Shown here in pieces: positions 1 to 11,022 of a DNA stretch of 64,000 nucleotides. The position numbers and the translations under genes were made by a program. The DNA is from Rhyzopertha dominica (Eukaryota > Arthropoda > Insecta > Coleoptera > Bostrichidae): NCBI GenBank assembly GCA_025024175.1, contig QCXZ01000041.1, positions 6,319,786 through 6,383,785 on the forward strand, given 5' to 3'. Position 1 is the stretch's first letter; each line of letters opens with the position of its first letter. The notes below the pieces were generated by a model, which searched no databases, was not told where the DNA came from, and was given only the letters and a program-made list of their open reading frames with translations.

Positions 1-1
1 G

Positions 2-116
2 CAGAATTTATCATTGTTTAGACCTTTGTTTTCAAATAATATCTTCAGCAACACACTAATCTCATATTTAAGGAAGGCATCCGTGGCTATAAGTCCTATC
101 TTAAACGCATTTTGCA
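2..116 (+). CDS. possible 3' part of a host coding exon at window edge
   Basis: One frame is open from base 2 to a strong-looking splice donor (TTGCAG then GTATGTAAG) at 116/117, giving 38 codons that end in the middle of a codon (phase 2). A second frame is also open from an AG at 49. The peptide is not recognised. An open run of this length is common by chance, so the donor is the main support. If real, the exon continues to the left of the window and the large intron would fill the start of this region. Confidence is low. Confidence 0.25.
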
Positions 117-559
117 GGTATGTAAGTTGCCTTTCAGTACGATAGTAGTTTAAAAAAAATCAGTGTCTTTATGTTAGCTACATGATATCGATCTTTTTAA
201 TTGTGTTCCTGCCTTATATAATATATTACCCAACTAAATAGTCGCCACTGAACATTTGAACATGACATTGTGATATACAAATTAGCTACTACAGTTTTTA
301 CTACTACTTATTATATACCATTATCATTTCCTTGCGTCTGTCATTGCATATCTTCGGTTTTAATATTGTGCTGTTACTTAATAAGATTTATCGTTTTATG
401 TCAGGTTTTATTTAATTAGCATGAATTGGACTATTAAATTAATAAAATACGTTTACTAGACTAATCTAAACGTTTTTTTATGATCGTTGGACTTCTTCTT
501 ATTGCTCGCACATATCATTATCTTCAGTTCTTTTATAATAANCTGGGCTAGAAACTAAA
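117..559. other. AT-rich, no gene seen
   Basis: AT-rich sequence with frequent stops in all frames. No repeat boundary, coding frame or structured RNA could be recognised. Confidence 0.5.
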
Positions 560-970
560 GCCCTTTGAGGCCATCAAGTCGCACACATACGCCTCCAAAT
601 GTGACCCGCAACTATGCCGGCAATGCTTTCGTCGCCGCGAAACACAATTAAAGCGATACTAATGTCCAGGTGCCACGCAGGCATGCTTTACCAGCAGGAC
701 AGTTAATTTCTGCATCGCTATGACCATAGTGCGTTCCTTTCGAACGTAAATCCTGCAGTCGCGTGCCGGACCCATCTAAACCATTCGAAAGTGCGTGAAA
801 TTGACTCGTAAAAAGGCAAGGTGCTTTCCCAATATGGGCGGCTGCTCTCGCTGTGCCCTTTTTATAGACGAGTTGTGCAAGCATCGGTTACCCTTAGGGG
901 AAAGCCTGGAACTCCACAAATTTATTAACTGTATGTCATCCGCGTTTCGCACGAAGAATCATGATCGTAA
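560..970. promoter_or_regulatory. GC-richer island 1, possible regulatory block
   Basis: The base composition rises sharply against the AT-rich flanks, with CpG-containing stretches and AATTAAAG and TTAATTT cores. Short open frames on both strands (648-884 minus, 795-1007 plus) do not look like known proteins. Regulatory or conserved non-coding function is inferred from composition only. Confidence 0.22.
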
Positions 971-1241
971 ATACTATACGGTACTAAATGACAGCTATAC
1001 TTTGTAATAAGCATAGTTTATACCTTTAAATTTGCTTTATTTCGGCCTAAGATTGAAAGTTATTGTTTAAAGCAAAAATTTGTTCCATCTTTTAACAGTT
1101 AACGTCAAATACCTTCTGACAAAGCTTACCGTATACTCAGCGAAACGCAAATGGCCAGTGTGATGTTCATCACCAGAATGAATTTTATGCTAATATGCAA
1201 AACTGAAGTGTGCAAGAGTGGTATTCCACTTACACCTCATA

Positions 1242-1256
1242 TTGAACCACCCTGTA
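1242..1256. repeat. solo mariner-type inverted repeat end
   Basis: TTGAACCACCCTGTA is the reverse complement of a TACAGGGTGGTTCAA-type terminus as seen in Tc1/mariner elements. It sits about 50 bp before the left end of the element at 1307 and points the other way, so it looks like the right end of a second, otherwise unrecognisable element. Confidence 0.35.
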
Positions 1257-1306
1257 GAAGGAAATGGACGTCAGCAACTTACATATACAGTAGACACCCT
1301 TAAGTA

Positions 1307-2485
1307 CAGGGTGCGCCATCTCGAGCTTCGGTATGGAAATATTGAATAACTTTGTTATCTATTGTCGGTATGAGTTGAGAACAAATAATTTGGAATCGTC
1401 ATTTCAGTACAATTTTAACCATGAATAACTTTACACCTAAAGAACGCGCGGAAATTGTGACCATGTATTTGGAAAATGGTCGTTCAATTGTGCTTGCTCA
1501 ACGTTCTGATAACACCATACGCAATGTGACTAAAAATTTCGAAGAATCGGGGTCTGTGGCAAATCATCAACGCGTTTCAATTCGTAAAAGACGCTCCAAT
1601 GAAATTGTTGAAACTGATGTTTTGAGAAGCCCAAATCTGTCGTATCGTCACCGTGCCCAGCAGCTAAACATCAAAGGAACCACTCTTAGGAGGATTTTAA
1701 AGGAAGATCTTCACATGTTTCCTTACAAAGTGTAGTTCGAATGCCCCAGGTTGCTTCCGAGTTTTGGAATCAAATTTTGTTCACGGACGAGGCCCATTTC
1801 CATCTCTCTGGCGGAATGAACAAACAAAATTGTCGACAATCCTCACATTATCCACGAGAAGCCATTGCATGACCAGAAAGTCACTGTTTGGGCCGGCGTT
1901 AGCGCCAAAACCATCATCGGACCATTTTTCTTTCGTGAAGGCGAAACCGTCGATGCAGACCGTTATCGGTGGATTTTGGCCCCTATGTGATTCCAAAAAT
2001 GCGCGAAAAAAATTACTGAACTTCTGGTTTCAACAAGACGGCGCCCCATGCCACACGGCGATCAAAACGATGAACTTTTTGAAGCGAAGGTTCCCCGGCC
2101 GTTTCATGTCGAAAGGTGGCGATATTGAGTAGCCTCCAAGATCGCCAGATTTGACGCCGCCGGACTTTTTTTGTGCGGTTATCTAAAAAGTAAAGTATAC
2201 GCCATCACGCCCACGACATTGGAAGCGCTCAAGACCAACATTCGAGCTGAAATAGAGGCAATATCGCCCTAAATGCTGGCAAAGGATTGAAAAATTCGTA
2301 AAAAAAGAGCACAATATTGGGTGGCTCTTAAAGGTGGTCATTTGATGGATGTTGTGTTCTAAGTACAGTTGAAACAAATTGTAAAGGACTAAATCAAATA
2401 AAAAAAACACTAACATACATTCATTTTCACTACTTGCCGAAGTTATTTAATATTCCCATACAGAAGCTCGAGATGGCGCACCAGT
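1307..2485 (+). mobile_element. degenerate mariner-superfamily (DD41D, rosa-like) transposon with TIRs
   Basis: The left end begins CAGGGTGCGCCATCTCGAGC after TA at 1305-1306. The right end carries the reverse complement of the same sequence (GAAGCTCGAGATGGCGCACC, 2463-2482) before TA at 2486-2487. The inverted repeats extend inward for roughly 45 bp with a few mismatches and small gaps. The TA flanks are the target duplication of the Tc1/mariner superfamily. At about 1.18 kb it is shorter than the usual 1.3-1.4 kb because of an internal deletion. It contains the broken transposase described separately. Confidence 0.88.
1421..2362 (+). pseudogene. broken DD41D-type mariner transposase
   Basis: This would have cut and pasted the surrounding element. 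The reading begins at ATG 1421 (MNNFTPKERAEIV), which matches the helix-turn-helix N-terminal region of these transposases and stays open to a stop at 1733-1735. After an apparent deletion the DDE core resumes in shifting frames: FTDEAHFHLSGG near 1780-1815, FQQDGAPCHTA near 2029-2061, then PPRSPDLTPPDFF near 2131-2170. Counting from the D of QQDGAP to the D of PPDFF gives 41 intervening residues, which is why DD41D is proposed. The C-terminal GGHLMDVVF ends at 2362. Several frameshifts, an in-frame stop after the QQD block and missing linker residues show that it is inactive. Subfamily assignment is by motif spacing only. Confidence 0.85.
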
Positions 2486-2561
2486 TAGATATAATACTAA
2501 TGGATGTAATAATAAAAAAATACGTCTTTGCCATGTCGCCCGCCTCAGAACAACCTGTAAA

Positions 2562-2600
2562 TAGCTGTTTCGGCTTATAAATACTCATCAGCACAGCTAT
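2562..2600 (-). ncRNA. hammerhead-like motif fragment
   Basis: On the minus strand CTGATGA (2585-2591) is followed by a 13-base segment and GAAA (2568-2571). The flanks AGCTGT and ACAGCT are complementary. The layout does not fit a working hammerhead because no NUH cleavage triplet follows GAAA in the right place. It is more likely a terminal fragment of a retroelement that carries such a motif. It starts just downstream of the mariner right end. Confidence 0.25.
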
Positions 2601-2689
2601 AGCTCCAACGCAAGCACCACGGCACATGCCAAGGTAAGTGATGTGTATGCGAGAATTATAAAGTTGATAACACCATGCCATCTAGTGGA

Positions 2690-4440
2690 AATTACTGATA
2701 TTATCCGCCCATATGTGTGGGGAACCTGTAATCTGAACGGTAACCCACTTTGCTGTGGGTGTTTAAAAACCGACAGAGGTCCTTAACGACGCTGTCTATA
2801 CAATGACATGTCATAAACGTAATTTTGTTATTATAATGCTTGAGAACTGCTTTCTTTGCAGACACAGTGGTTGGGGATCACTGCAAGTTTTTAAAACGTN
2901 CACANCANAGACGCCATCGTTAAGATTACAGGTTCTCCGCAGCGACGGGTGGAAAATGCCGTTAATTGTATTGTATTATTGTATNTNTGTATTGCAATGT
3001 TTAAACTGTCTAGTATACAAGGTATGTCAGCTAATCCGTCGTGGATAGCAGTTCAGTTAATATTGAAACTCTCAATAAATGTTTTTAAATAAAAGTTCTA
3101 TCAAATCAAGTTTTCTATGCTGCGAAATTATTTTGGATTATACAATGTCTCATCGTTTCTGGGCTCTAACATACTGTTTTCTTAGAAAACCCTATAGTAC
3201 CCATGTCTACGGATCGAGTTTACAAAAGGGAAAACTTTTTTTAAAGTTTTTATAATGTAGGCGAGCTAGCTTTGTTTTGACAATTCTTGGACAGTTTGTG
3301 CAGTTGTACTCGTTTACAAAATATTGTCTTTGGGAAACAGTTTATTTTATTCAAAGCTTTAACAAATGGATCTGTTAAAATTTTAAATAAATAGAGCAAA
3401 CCGTACAACGAATAGGAAGCAGTGACCCTTTTGATGTTGGAATCCACGCAAAACAAAACTTTTTTCGCAGGATAATTCTTTCTGATGAGGCAAGAGATGG
3501 TATGGTATGATTGTCATTTGACAAAATTCAAAGAGCTTCATTTTTTAATATAAGTGTGTGCAGATATAGGTGAGTAAGTAATTGAATAATGATTGCTCTT
3601 GCTTTGTATTCTTTATCTTAAAGCTGTTTCTTTGTGCTGCCATTTATTAAAATTATGCTCTTCGAAATGTGATATAATTTATGTAAACTCTATTGTCAAA
3701 ATGCGCATCATTGTCAGTGTGATGAGATTAAAAATTAGAAGTGATGACAGCAACATTCTTCTCGCGACAACTAAAATGACTGACACTGCATCTGACTATG
3801 ATGAGGGTTAACCGCCCCACAGAGGTGATAACTATGTCAATTTGAAAAAACCGCTTCTGTAGAATGCTGCCCATAACAATGCAGAAAAAGCTTGCGTTCT
3901 CATGTCATCTATCGATCGCTCAACCATAAAATTTCCTGGCTAACAGACGATCTAGATGCGCTTAAATCTTGTGAAGGCGATACTTATATCTAAGAAGAAT
4001 TCTATGCTTCCTATATTGTTTATCTTGGCTTTCTTCTACACAATCTAGAAGAAACCACACCATTTTCTTCTGATGTGGCTGTTTTGCGTTTGTCTACTAA
4101 CTCTTCGCGATTTAGCGATATTTTGATCAACGAAAAACAAAACGAAATCAAAATGTAGTGCAAGTAATAATTGTCTAGATAACAATCATCCTAACTCTCT
4201 TGTTTTAGCGAGGTACAAGCAACTTTATCAAAGCCTGGTCGGATTCTAAACTTTGTGGTTCAACAAATAATAACCAAATTGTGTTAGAAGTAGAAGCTAG
4301 AACTCTTCAATAAAATTAAACTGTAATCTTCTATAGAAAGCACAGACAAAATATACCAATCTACTTCAAAATTCCTCACGATTGAAAATTATAAAACTAT
4401 ACATCTATGCAAATATTTCACTACAACTAGAATATTTATA
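2690..4440. other. AT-rich, no gene recognised
   Basis: Several short open frames occur, none with a recognisable domain, and several N calls lie near 2900-3000. Around 3600-4300 the frames have a faintly protein-like composition with many stops, perhaps an old retroelement, but no diagnostic motif was found. Confidence 0.4.
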
Positions 4441-4449
4441 CCACAGACA

Positions 4450-4466
4450 TACAGGGTGTTCCAACA
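4450..4466 (+). repeat. solo TACAGGGTGTTCC transposon end
   Basis: TACAGGGTGTTCCAACA matches a class of Tc1/mariner-type termini common in insects. No partner inverted repeat was found in the following 1.5 kb, so this is a solo or truncated end. Confidence 0.35.
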
Positions 4467-4469
4467 TAA

Positions 4470-5890
4470 TCCAGCAGCTGGAAATATGTGACACTTGTTT
4501 CTAAAACAGCAGCAGCTCAAGGTTTTCCACGCTACGTATCCGAAATCATTTCAGTTTCATTGTCCATAGCTTTAGACGTGCTAAGAAGTAAGACCACTTA
4601 NNAACTTATATTTTATGTATGCCGAACGTGGCTTAGACCGAAAGACGTAACTTCAAAGCGCGTTTCTGCATCCTCCGAACATCTGATAAGATGTAAGATG
4701 CAAATCAAGTCTGGTAAAGCCCTTTCAGCGCGGCTATAGGACACCCCAATTCAAATCGTGCCGGCTTCGGCTCAGGTAAGCTTATTTCAGCGAACCTTAG
4801 CAAATCGCGGGTCTTCACTAAAGGATGAAAAGTTTATGCAGGTTGAGAAAGCTTTTGGTTTAGTAAATCCTTCGCTAGAATGCGTATTATCCCTTCTGGA
4901 GGAGAGAACCGGGGTAGGTATCCATTAATATACGCTGCATGGACGTGGTAAATGGTGATGTCTTAATAGTCACGACACTCAGTGCGCAGAATGGGCACAG
5001 AATGCGCAGAATCCATGAAAATACGTGTATAAATAACAAATATACGAAATCAATATGTACAATAGATCATAAATTGCAAAAGAACAGAGAAACTAAAAAA
5101 GCGAAATCATTCAGTATCTTGCAGAGATCTTTATTCTTTCCGATCTGTAATTTCTAACAAAGTAATCTGAACAATGATATACAAAGCTTGTTGTTTGCGA
5201 TGGAATTATCCTGTTATATTATAAAAAAAATGAATGGATCCGCTGCATGAAGGTTGTGGCTCTAAGAATGGTGTGTCTTTACAACGAAAAAGAAACAGCA
5301 AAGGGAAAGGAAAAAACGTAAGTACAATGTACGGTCTCTCCTGACATATACAGGAAAGGTTTGAATTATTTTTGCTTTATTTATTTTTAGCGAATCTGGA
5401 ATTAACATTTCGATAATTTGTATTGCAAAAGAACTATGATTGGATTTATGATAGATATATTTCAATTAAAACCTTCCACTTGGATTATTATATGCAGCTA
5501 TTGGCAGTTTTATAAAAAGTAATCCAACTCTTCTATCTTATTATACTTCTCCACAGAGACGAGTGAATGATGCCGTTTTGCCACTAGATGGCATGGTAAT
5601 TCTCGCATAAGCACACTTACGGCGTTTTGAAAACTTCCCGCTACTCCAAGTAGAAATTTGTTGTCACGTTTATTGTTCTTCCGTTTAGCTGTAGTAAAAG
5701 TACAGCAGGTTACAACACTTAAATTATTTTCAAGAAACAAAAACTTGGCGTAACGCAAATAAACAAATTGTCGCTGTAATGAAATCTTCATCCCTTTTTG
5801 ACGCGAAAAATAAGGTTCTAGCTGTAACACATGTGGGTCGTATGTGTTCGCCGTAACTCTCAGGACGTTTTTCCATCCTTCCACTTCACC
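4470..5890. other. no gene recognised
   Basis: The frames at 4488-4739 (plus) and 5510-5899 (minus, 129 codons) are open but unrecognised. A possible splice donor CAG-GTAAGC lies at 4775-4783 without a supporting exon. A short segment near 5575-5611 (minus) shares ATGCGAGAATTA and CCATGCCATCTAGTGG with 2647-2690 (plus), a dispersed repeat of unknown type. Confidence 0.35.
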
Positions 5891-5899
5891 CTTCGCCAA

Positions 5900-6160
5900 A
5901 TTTAATTCCTTGACAGCAACAAACTACCGCGTCACGTCCGCTACAATCCGTGATCAACTTGACACTTTGCTCTGTTTCGAAATTTACGGCCGTGGAACCA
6001 GCGCTTAATAATAATTTCCAGCCCCCGTCACGAGAGTTTATCCGAACGCCATACGACACGACTTTGACACTAATATCTGCAAGATGGCGCGGGGGCGAAG
6101 GGTCTTACTGTCACTCGCCCCGCGTCTGAACGGATTTCTTGAAGTGTGTAATGCCGACAA
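5900..6160. promoter_or_regulatory. GC-richer island 2
   Basis: A compact GC-rich block with many CpG dinucleotides. It contains GCAAGATGGCGCG near 6080, which holds an AAGATGGC core like the YY1/Pleiohomeotic site of Polycomb response elements. Function is inferred from composition and one motif. Confidence 0.22.
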
Positions 6161-6429
6161 TAACCTCCGTTATATCCTGGTTTTGACATTCAAACTTGTG
6201 ATTGTTGCTTGATGGGCTGTTCCAAACACAATGACGCGACGTCGTCTCGAGGACAGGCTGATGCAGAATGTTCTTCGGCAAGTTCGTGATCTCGTTGCNA
6301 ACATCTGAAGTTCTGTTATTAGTATCGGGTCCAGCATACGAAAGGGTACGTGAGCGGTATGGTCAGTTGCTGGATGGGTCACTTTTTGGGATAAATTAAA
6401 TATATTTACCAGAACCTATTTCTCGTCTA

Positions 6430-7110
6430 AGATGGGGTACGAGGGTCATATCATAATTCCTACACATATCAAGCTGGAGCGGAACTGGCGATGGTGAAAA
6501 AACATGTGCTGTCAAATTACAAAAGTCTATCATTGGCACATCACTTAGCTATATATAGACAGCGGGTAGTTCACTCAGTTTATGTGTAAAAAAATTCTAA
6601 TCGGGATAGTTTGATGCAATGGAACGCGTCACTGAACGGATTAATGTGCGCATATCAAAATTCAAACACTGCGCGAAAAAACGGCTGCTGAAATTCACAC
6701 TGCGTTACAATAAGCTTGAGAGCAGTCCTGTGTGGATAGTTCAACAGTAACTTGACGGAGAAAGCATTCCAGAGCGTTGGACTAGTGTTAAAGATAATTT
6801 AGTAGCTTGAAGACAAGCTGATTGAACGTATGTCCCTTTGTCACACTTGATTTATCAGATAACTCTAACGATCGTTTTGACCACACGCTCGTGGGAAGCA
6901 AAAAGGGCCATACAGCAAGCAACAACCATTTAGATCGATTTGGAAATCAAAAAGTGGCACACACGTCAGCAAAACGTGGGTGAGCAATTAAAGTTAATTC
7001 ATACAGAATTGCATAAAAAGCTATATAACATAATTAAAATGCATCTCTATGCTGTGCTGTCTGCACCGCAACCAACTGCAGATAGATCTATTTCGCTATC
7101 ATTATAGCTC
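6430..7110 (+). pseudogene. mariner-family transposase N-terminal relic
   Basis: From about 6650 the sequence reads IKIQTLREKTAAEIHTALQ, then VDSSTV, which matches the N-terminal helix-turn-helix region of insect mariner transposases. The frame breaks repeatedly after that. An upstream TACGAGGGTCATAT at about 6437 resembles the terminus of such elements. No convincing DDE core or right-hand inverted repeat was found, so this is a truncated fossil. Confidence 0.45.
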
Positions 7111-7225
7111 ATCATCCCATTATGGCAGCTAGGTGGCTTTGTCATCATGTCAGTGTAATGCTTGACAGATGGCATTGCCATCTAATTTCTTACTTACATA
7201 ACATAACATTTGATGATATAACTAA

Positions 7226-7250
7226 TGATATCTACAGTGGTGTTCAAAAG
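7226..7250 (+). repeat. possible Tc1-type terminus
   Basis: CAGTGGTGTTCAAAAGC follows TA and resembles the start of Tc1-like inverted repeats. No matching end was located nearby. Weak. Confidence 0.2.
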
Positions 7251-7449
7251 CTAGTCACTTAATTTAAGTTAAAATCAAGACAGTTAACCCCAGTGTGTTC
7301 GTTTAGTAAACCTTACGAATACAAATTTTACACGGGCAGAAGAAAAATTATTAAATAAAGGTCTAAAATATAACCCAATTTTTCCAGTGTTTAAAACAAA
7401 TATTAGGTATAAATACAGAATTGGCCTTGGACAAAGTCGCAAATGAAGA

Positions 7450-8460
7450 TACGAAAACCAAACATACACGTGTGCGGATATGATACAAACAAATGCAAAC
7501 AAAATTGCCATTCATAGAATGTTAATTAAAGGCATAAAACAAAAATGTGCAGAAAATTTAATAACTATTTGTAACGCAGATAAAGGCAATATCATTGTTA
7601 CTTTAAAAACAGATAAGTATCAGACTAAACTAAATAATTTATTAAACACAAACAACTTTTCTAAGTTTAATTCAGATGCCACAGTCCAATTCCACAAAGA
7701 CATCGCTAGCATGTTAAAATCTTCAAAACACTTGATATCAAACAAATTAAGAATGACGAACTAACGTGCTCCAATACTATATGGCCTCCCAAAAATTCAC
7801 ATGAATGGAATACCTCTGGGACCGGTCGTTTCTTACGTTAATGTTCCATCGTATAAATTATGCAAATTCGCCAACAAACTTTTAACACAATCATTAGAAT
7901 GCCGGTCCAAATACAGTGTGAAGAAATCCGTAGGTTTCGCGAACAGGGTAAAAGAATTATGAATACCAAAACACGCTATTCTTGTATCTTTTTTTTGCCA
8001 TCTGTCAAACACAGAAAAATCTGAACTACTAAATATTGTGGATATTTGCATAGATCAATTTTATTTTATTTTACGTTCAATGACACATTCTACAAGCAAG
8101 ACGATGGACTGCCAATGAGTTCACCTTTGTCTTGGCCTAAATGTACCTGTCAAATTTCGAAGAGAAGCTTTTTACACAGAAAGATGAAATTATTGAAAAT
8201 GTATTATTCTGGACCAGATATGTTGACGATATTTTTTGTATTTGGGCGGGAACTGACAGGCAGTTTGATGTATTCTTAAAATTCTTAAATACAATAAATA
8301 AAAAGATTCAATTTACCCTAGAAAAAAAAAAGGATGGAGTTCTTCATTTTCTGGATATATCGATGTCTGTAAGAAATAGTAAAATCGACTTTGAAATTTA
8401 TAGAAAAGAAATAAAAATGGTACACAATTATCTTGTTATTGCTATATTTTGTTTTCATTA
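7450..8460 (+). pseudogene. Penelope-like element reverse transcriptase, broken
   Basis: Penelope-like elements encode a reverse transcriptase fused to a GIY-YIG endonuclease. Here the N-terminal part reads NADKGNIIVTLKTDKYQT (about 7580-7625), then LYGLPKIHMNGIPLGPVVSY (7779-7838). After frameshifts and a deletion of the first catalytic aspartate block comes YKQDDGLPMSSPLS (about 8091-8130), the family's QDDGLPMGSPLS motif. The catalytic YVDD follows (about 8218-8229) within RYVDDIFCIW, and the thumb region ends FLDISMSVRN...DFEIYRKE. The frame stops at 8459-8461. No endonuclease domain or terminal repeat is visible downstream, so it is 3'-truncated as well as frameshifted. Its palm and thumb sequence differs clearly from the relic at 19.3-20.5 kb, so two families are present. 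Confidence 0.82.
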
Positions 8461-8739
8461 AATTTGTTAAATATTTGGAATGCTTAAAACAACAATTAAG
8501 CTAAATTAAGCTTAATTAATATCGTCCTCTTAGTTCCCAGTGCATAAATATAATAAAGTGAATATTTTAACTGACATGTTTTTGAAAACAGTCTCCTATG
8601 TATACTAAGAAGTATATTTCACTCCAGCTGGCGTGTTATTTTGGACACCTTTTCGATTCCACTGTCAGCTGGTCATAAACCTGTTCGGAAAAGAAATCTG
8701 GCATTTGGCAGCTCGTAAAACTACCCGGTAATGTACGTT

Positions 8740-9360
8740 TAATTCGTGTAAATAGCTTCATCCATGTCGACAACTCGCGTGTCGAGATCCATAACAGTTG
8801 GCACACTCCTCTTTAGACACTTCTTGATAATGCTGACTTATACTTTAATCTATTACGCCTTCTAATGTTCCGCGACACGGAAGCGTGAGCTATATCTGTG
8901 CGCGATCGTATTTTTCAACAGTTAACGCGGGGGTTAGTTATTGACCACTGCACGACAAAAATAAAAACGAGCTTTCGAACCTATCGCCGCAGCGATGATG
9001 GAGGGGACAGACCTCATCTCAACTTTTTAAGTATGCCGTAAAAATGCACAATCAAGATATGAAGATGGGGAGCGGTGCGCTCCGGGATACAAAATGAACA
9101 AGACGGCTGAATCTCATTTTGAGATGCCCGATATTATTATAAGTAGCGTATAAAAGTTGCTGCCTATTACAGAAACTGCGCCGTTGTTTACGAATCTCTA
9201 TTAAATCGCGAAAACTGCTGAGGAACAGCGGCCGTGGTGGAGGTATGATAGATGCCGCTCGTGAAGTATGCGAGATTCCACGCATCGTTAAATGAAATTT
9301 GATGGAATCTGCAGATAATTGAGCTTGCGAGGGAGCGAGGGGGAATATGGGTGGTGCTTG
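8740..9360. promoter_or_regulatory. GC-richer island 3
   Basis: A long block of raised GC content between two AT-rich regions, with CpG-containing stretches and an imperfect inverted repeat around TCGACAACTCGCGTGTCGA (about 8767-8785). The minus-strand open frame 9052-9285 is unrecognised. Regulatory role inferred only. Confidence 0.22.
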
Positions 9361-9611
9361 CGGTTTTGAATATGGGAAAGGTGCGTAGAAGCTGTGAAAA
9401 ACGTTATACCTTTTTGTGTTTCATTTATAATTTTGGCATGGGACCTGTTGAATTCCGAAGATTTAGATATTCCTTAGGCTTCTACTGGAACGATGCTAAA
9501 ACATTTTTATTTTAACAATTACAAAACGACGAATTGATTAAGGTTTTCGCGGCCAGGTGGTGAACTGTTGTCCTGATTTGGGCATAAAGACCGTGGTTGG
9601 TTGGAATTGCT

Positions 9612-9652
9612 TCCTAACGTTTTGCTAGCACGAGTGGCAAGCTTCTTCAGAG
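9612..9652 (-). ncRNA. degenerate hammerhead-like motif
   Basis: On the minus strand CCT-CTGAAGA is followed by a 20-base segment with GCT/AGC pairing ends, then AAAA where GAAA is expected, then CGTT-AGG. The CCT and AGG flanks can form stem I. The core CUGANGA is intact but the conserved G of GAAA is lost, so it is unlikely to cleave. It is probably a Penelope-type terminal fragment. Confidence 0.35.
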
Positions 9653-10139
9653 GTCCTTCCATCTCCGGTGCTGGACGTAGACAGTCTTTATACCTGAATC
9701 ACGACAACAGTTCAACTATAAAATATACATGCAGAAGAAGGATACACGAAAAAGTAAGCTTTTAACGTCATCAGATGTAAAAAAATCTGTGTTCCTTCTG
9801 ATCAAACAAGCTCAAAATTTGTTTAAAGGTTCTATTATAAGGAATGAACTGGATAAGTCCTCATGGTGCAGCGAAAATAATATATTGAAAAAAATTTTTC
9901 GCGATACAATACTTCCCATCCGTTGGATGTGGAAGTAAAAAGCTGATAAGGTGGCCAGTCAAAAAGAATTGCAAAAGACAGCCATGCATTCATCAATATG
10001 CACTTAACTTCGAAAGGTGCAAAACTGCTTCGGTTACCATATAAATTCAGAGTTTCGCTATGCTATTGGAACAACATCACCCATATTACCGTAAAGTGCA
10101 AATCGTAGTGGCCATGTGTAGAACAGGAGAGAACTGCAC

Positions 10140-10650
10140 GTCCGTAAATGTTTGGTCAGCCCGACCAAACCGGAATTTTCATGGAGGATCCCCGGCGTGA
10201 AACCCGTTCGGTATATATTTTATTGGTATATGATTGCGAGTGTGTCTGGGTGTAATGCACAGGGTTAGCAATCAGCACGCTGTGGGGCGGCAGTTAATTC
10301 TCCGCCGGGGGCAGAAGGAGGGCTGCGAGGACGGCATCGGGGGGCCGGAGCACTTTAGCGGGAGCGTGTCTGGGGTCCGATATCGCCGCGTGCCCCGGGC
10401 TACTCAACGGTGTCCGCAGAGTACCAAGTTTACCGCTCTCAAACGCCGCCCATTAAAGGACAGTCGGAATTTACAACTTTTATTTCAGCGCTTCCGCCAG
10501 AAACTTTCGGGTTGTTGCGTTCGACGTGGATGGCCTGCTAAAGTGCGATGAGTGTCTAGTTTTTTTTTCATAACGAGAACGAGAGCGCGGTTTGAGTGTC
10601 GTTACGGGAAGAACAGGTACCCGTGATGGCGGAACGAAGGTCCGGTAAGG
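10140..10650. promoter_or_regulatory. GC-richer island 4
   Basis: The most GC-rich stretch of the first 12 kb. The plus-strand frame 10234-10551 (105 codons) is open, but it is arginine-rich and low in recognisable structure, as expected from a GC-rich non-coding island. Regulatory role inferred. Confidence 0.22.
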
Positions 10651-10847
10651 AGTATACTGGTCTTTAGTACTAAATAACGACTGAATACTGATTCAAATAG
10701 GCGAGATCCAACGTCAGGTTTATCTGATAGGCATTGCATTTACAATGATATTTAAAATATCTTTATCTTTTATGAGTGATGTATTAGCTTAGGCTGATGA
10801 TACGAAGCTTCCGGGTTGTATGACGTGATCAATGTCTACTTCTTCTG

Positions 10848-10897
10848 CTGTTTCAGACGTTTCGTCTTCTAATGCAGCGGGCGTCATCAGTGGCGTA
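10848..10897 (-). ncRNA. hammerhead-like motif with conserved core bases, weak stem II
   Basis: Minus-strand order: CTGATGA, 20 bases, GAAA, CGTC. These are the invariant core segments of a type I hammerhead. Stem I is limited to about two pairs and stem II pairs poorly, so activity is doubtful. It is part of the inverted pair described at 10848-11022. Confidence 0.35.
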
Positions 10898-11022
10898 CTT
10901 GTGGTCGTGGACGTAAACGTCAGTTAATGTGTTAACCGCGACGTCTACACGTCCACGATCACAAGCTCACCTCTGTAGATGCCTGTCACAGTAGTCACCG
11001 AAACATCTGGAGACAGAAGAGA
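10848..11022. repeat. two related hammerhead-like repeats in head-to-head inversion
   Basis: The segment 10901-10921 (GTGGTCGTGGACG...) is the imperfect reverse complement of 10940-10962 (GACGTCTACACGTCCACGAT...), separated by 18 bases. Each arm runs outward into a hammerhead-like motif. On the minus strand, CTGATGA lies at 10884-10890, GAAA at 10860-10863 and CGTC follows. On the plus strand, CTGTAGA lies at 10973-10979, GAAA at 11000-11003 and CATC follows. A third relative at 59.7 kb shares the ACGTCCAC...CACAAGCTCACC...GAAACATCTGGAGAC layout. The minus copy keeps the core bases but its stem II is weak. Confidence 0.55.

Noticed and set aside
2620..2640. Consensus splice donor AAG-GTAAGTGAT
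   Set aside because: The upstream frame runs through a hammerhead-like repeat fragment and is only about 23 codons long; probably coincidental.
3590..4300. BEL/Pao or gypsy gag relic
   Set aside because: Some frames look vaguely protein-like but no diagnostic motif such as a zinc knuckle, protease or integrase site could be found.
5510..5899. 129-codon minus-strand open frame as a gene
   Set aside because: Composition is not convincing, no motif is recognised, and no splice or promoter context was found.
10234..10551. 105-codon plus-strand open frame
   Set aside because: Arginine-rich and lacking any domain; long open frames are expected in GC-rich sequence with few stops, and no splice or start context supports it.
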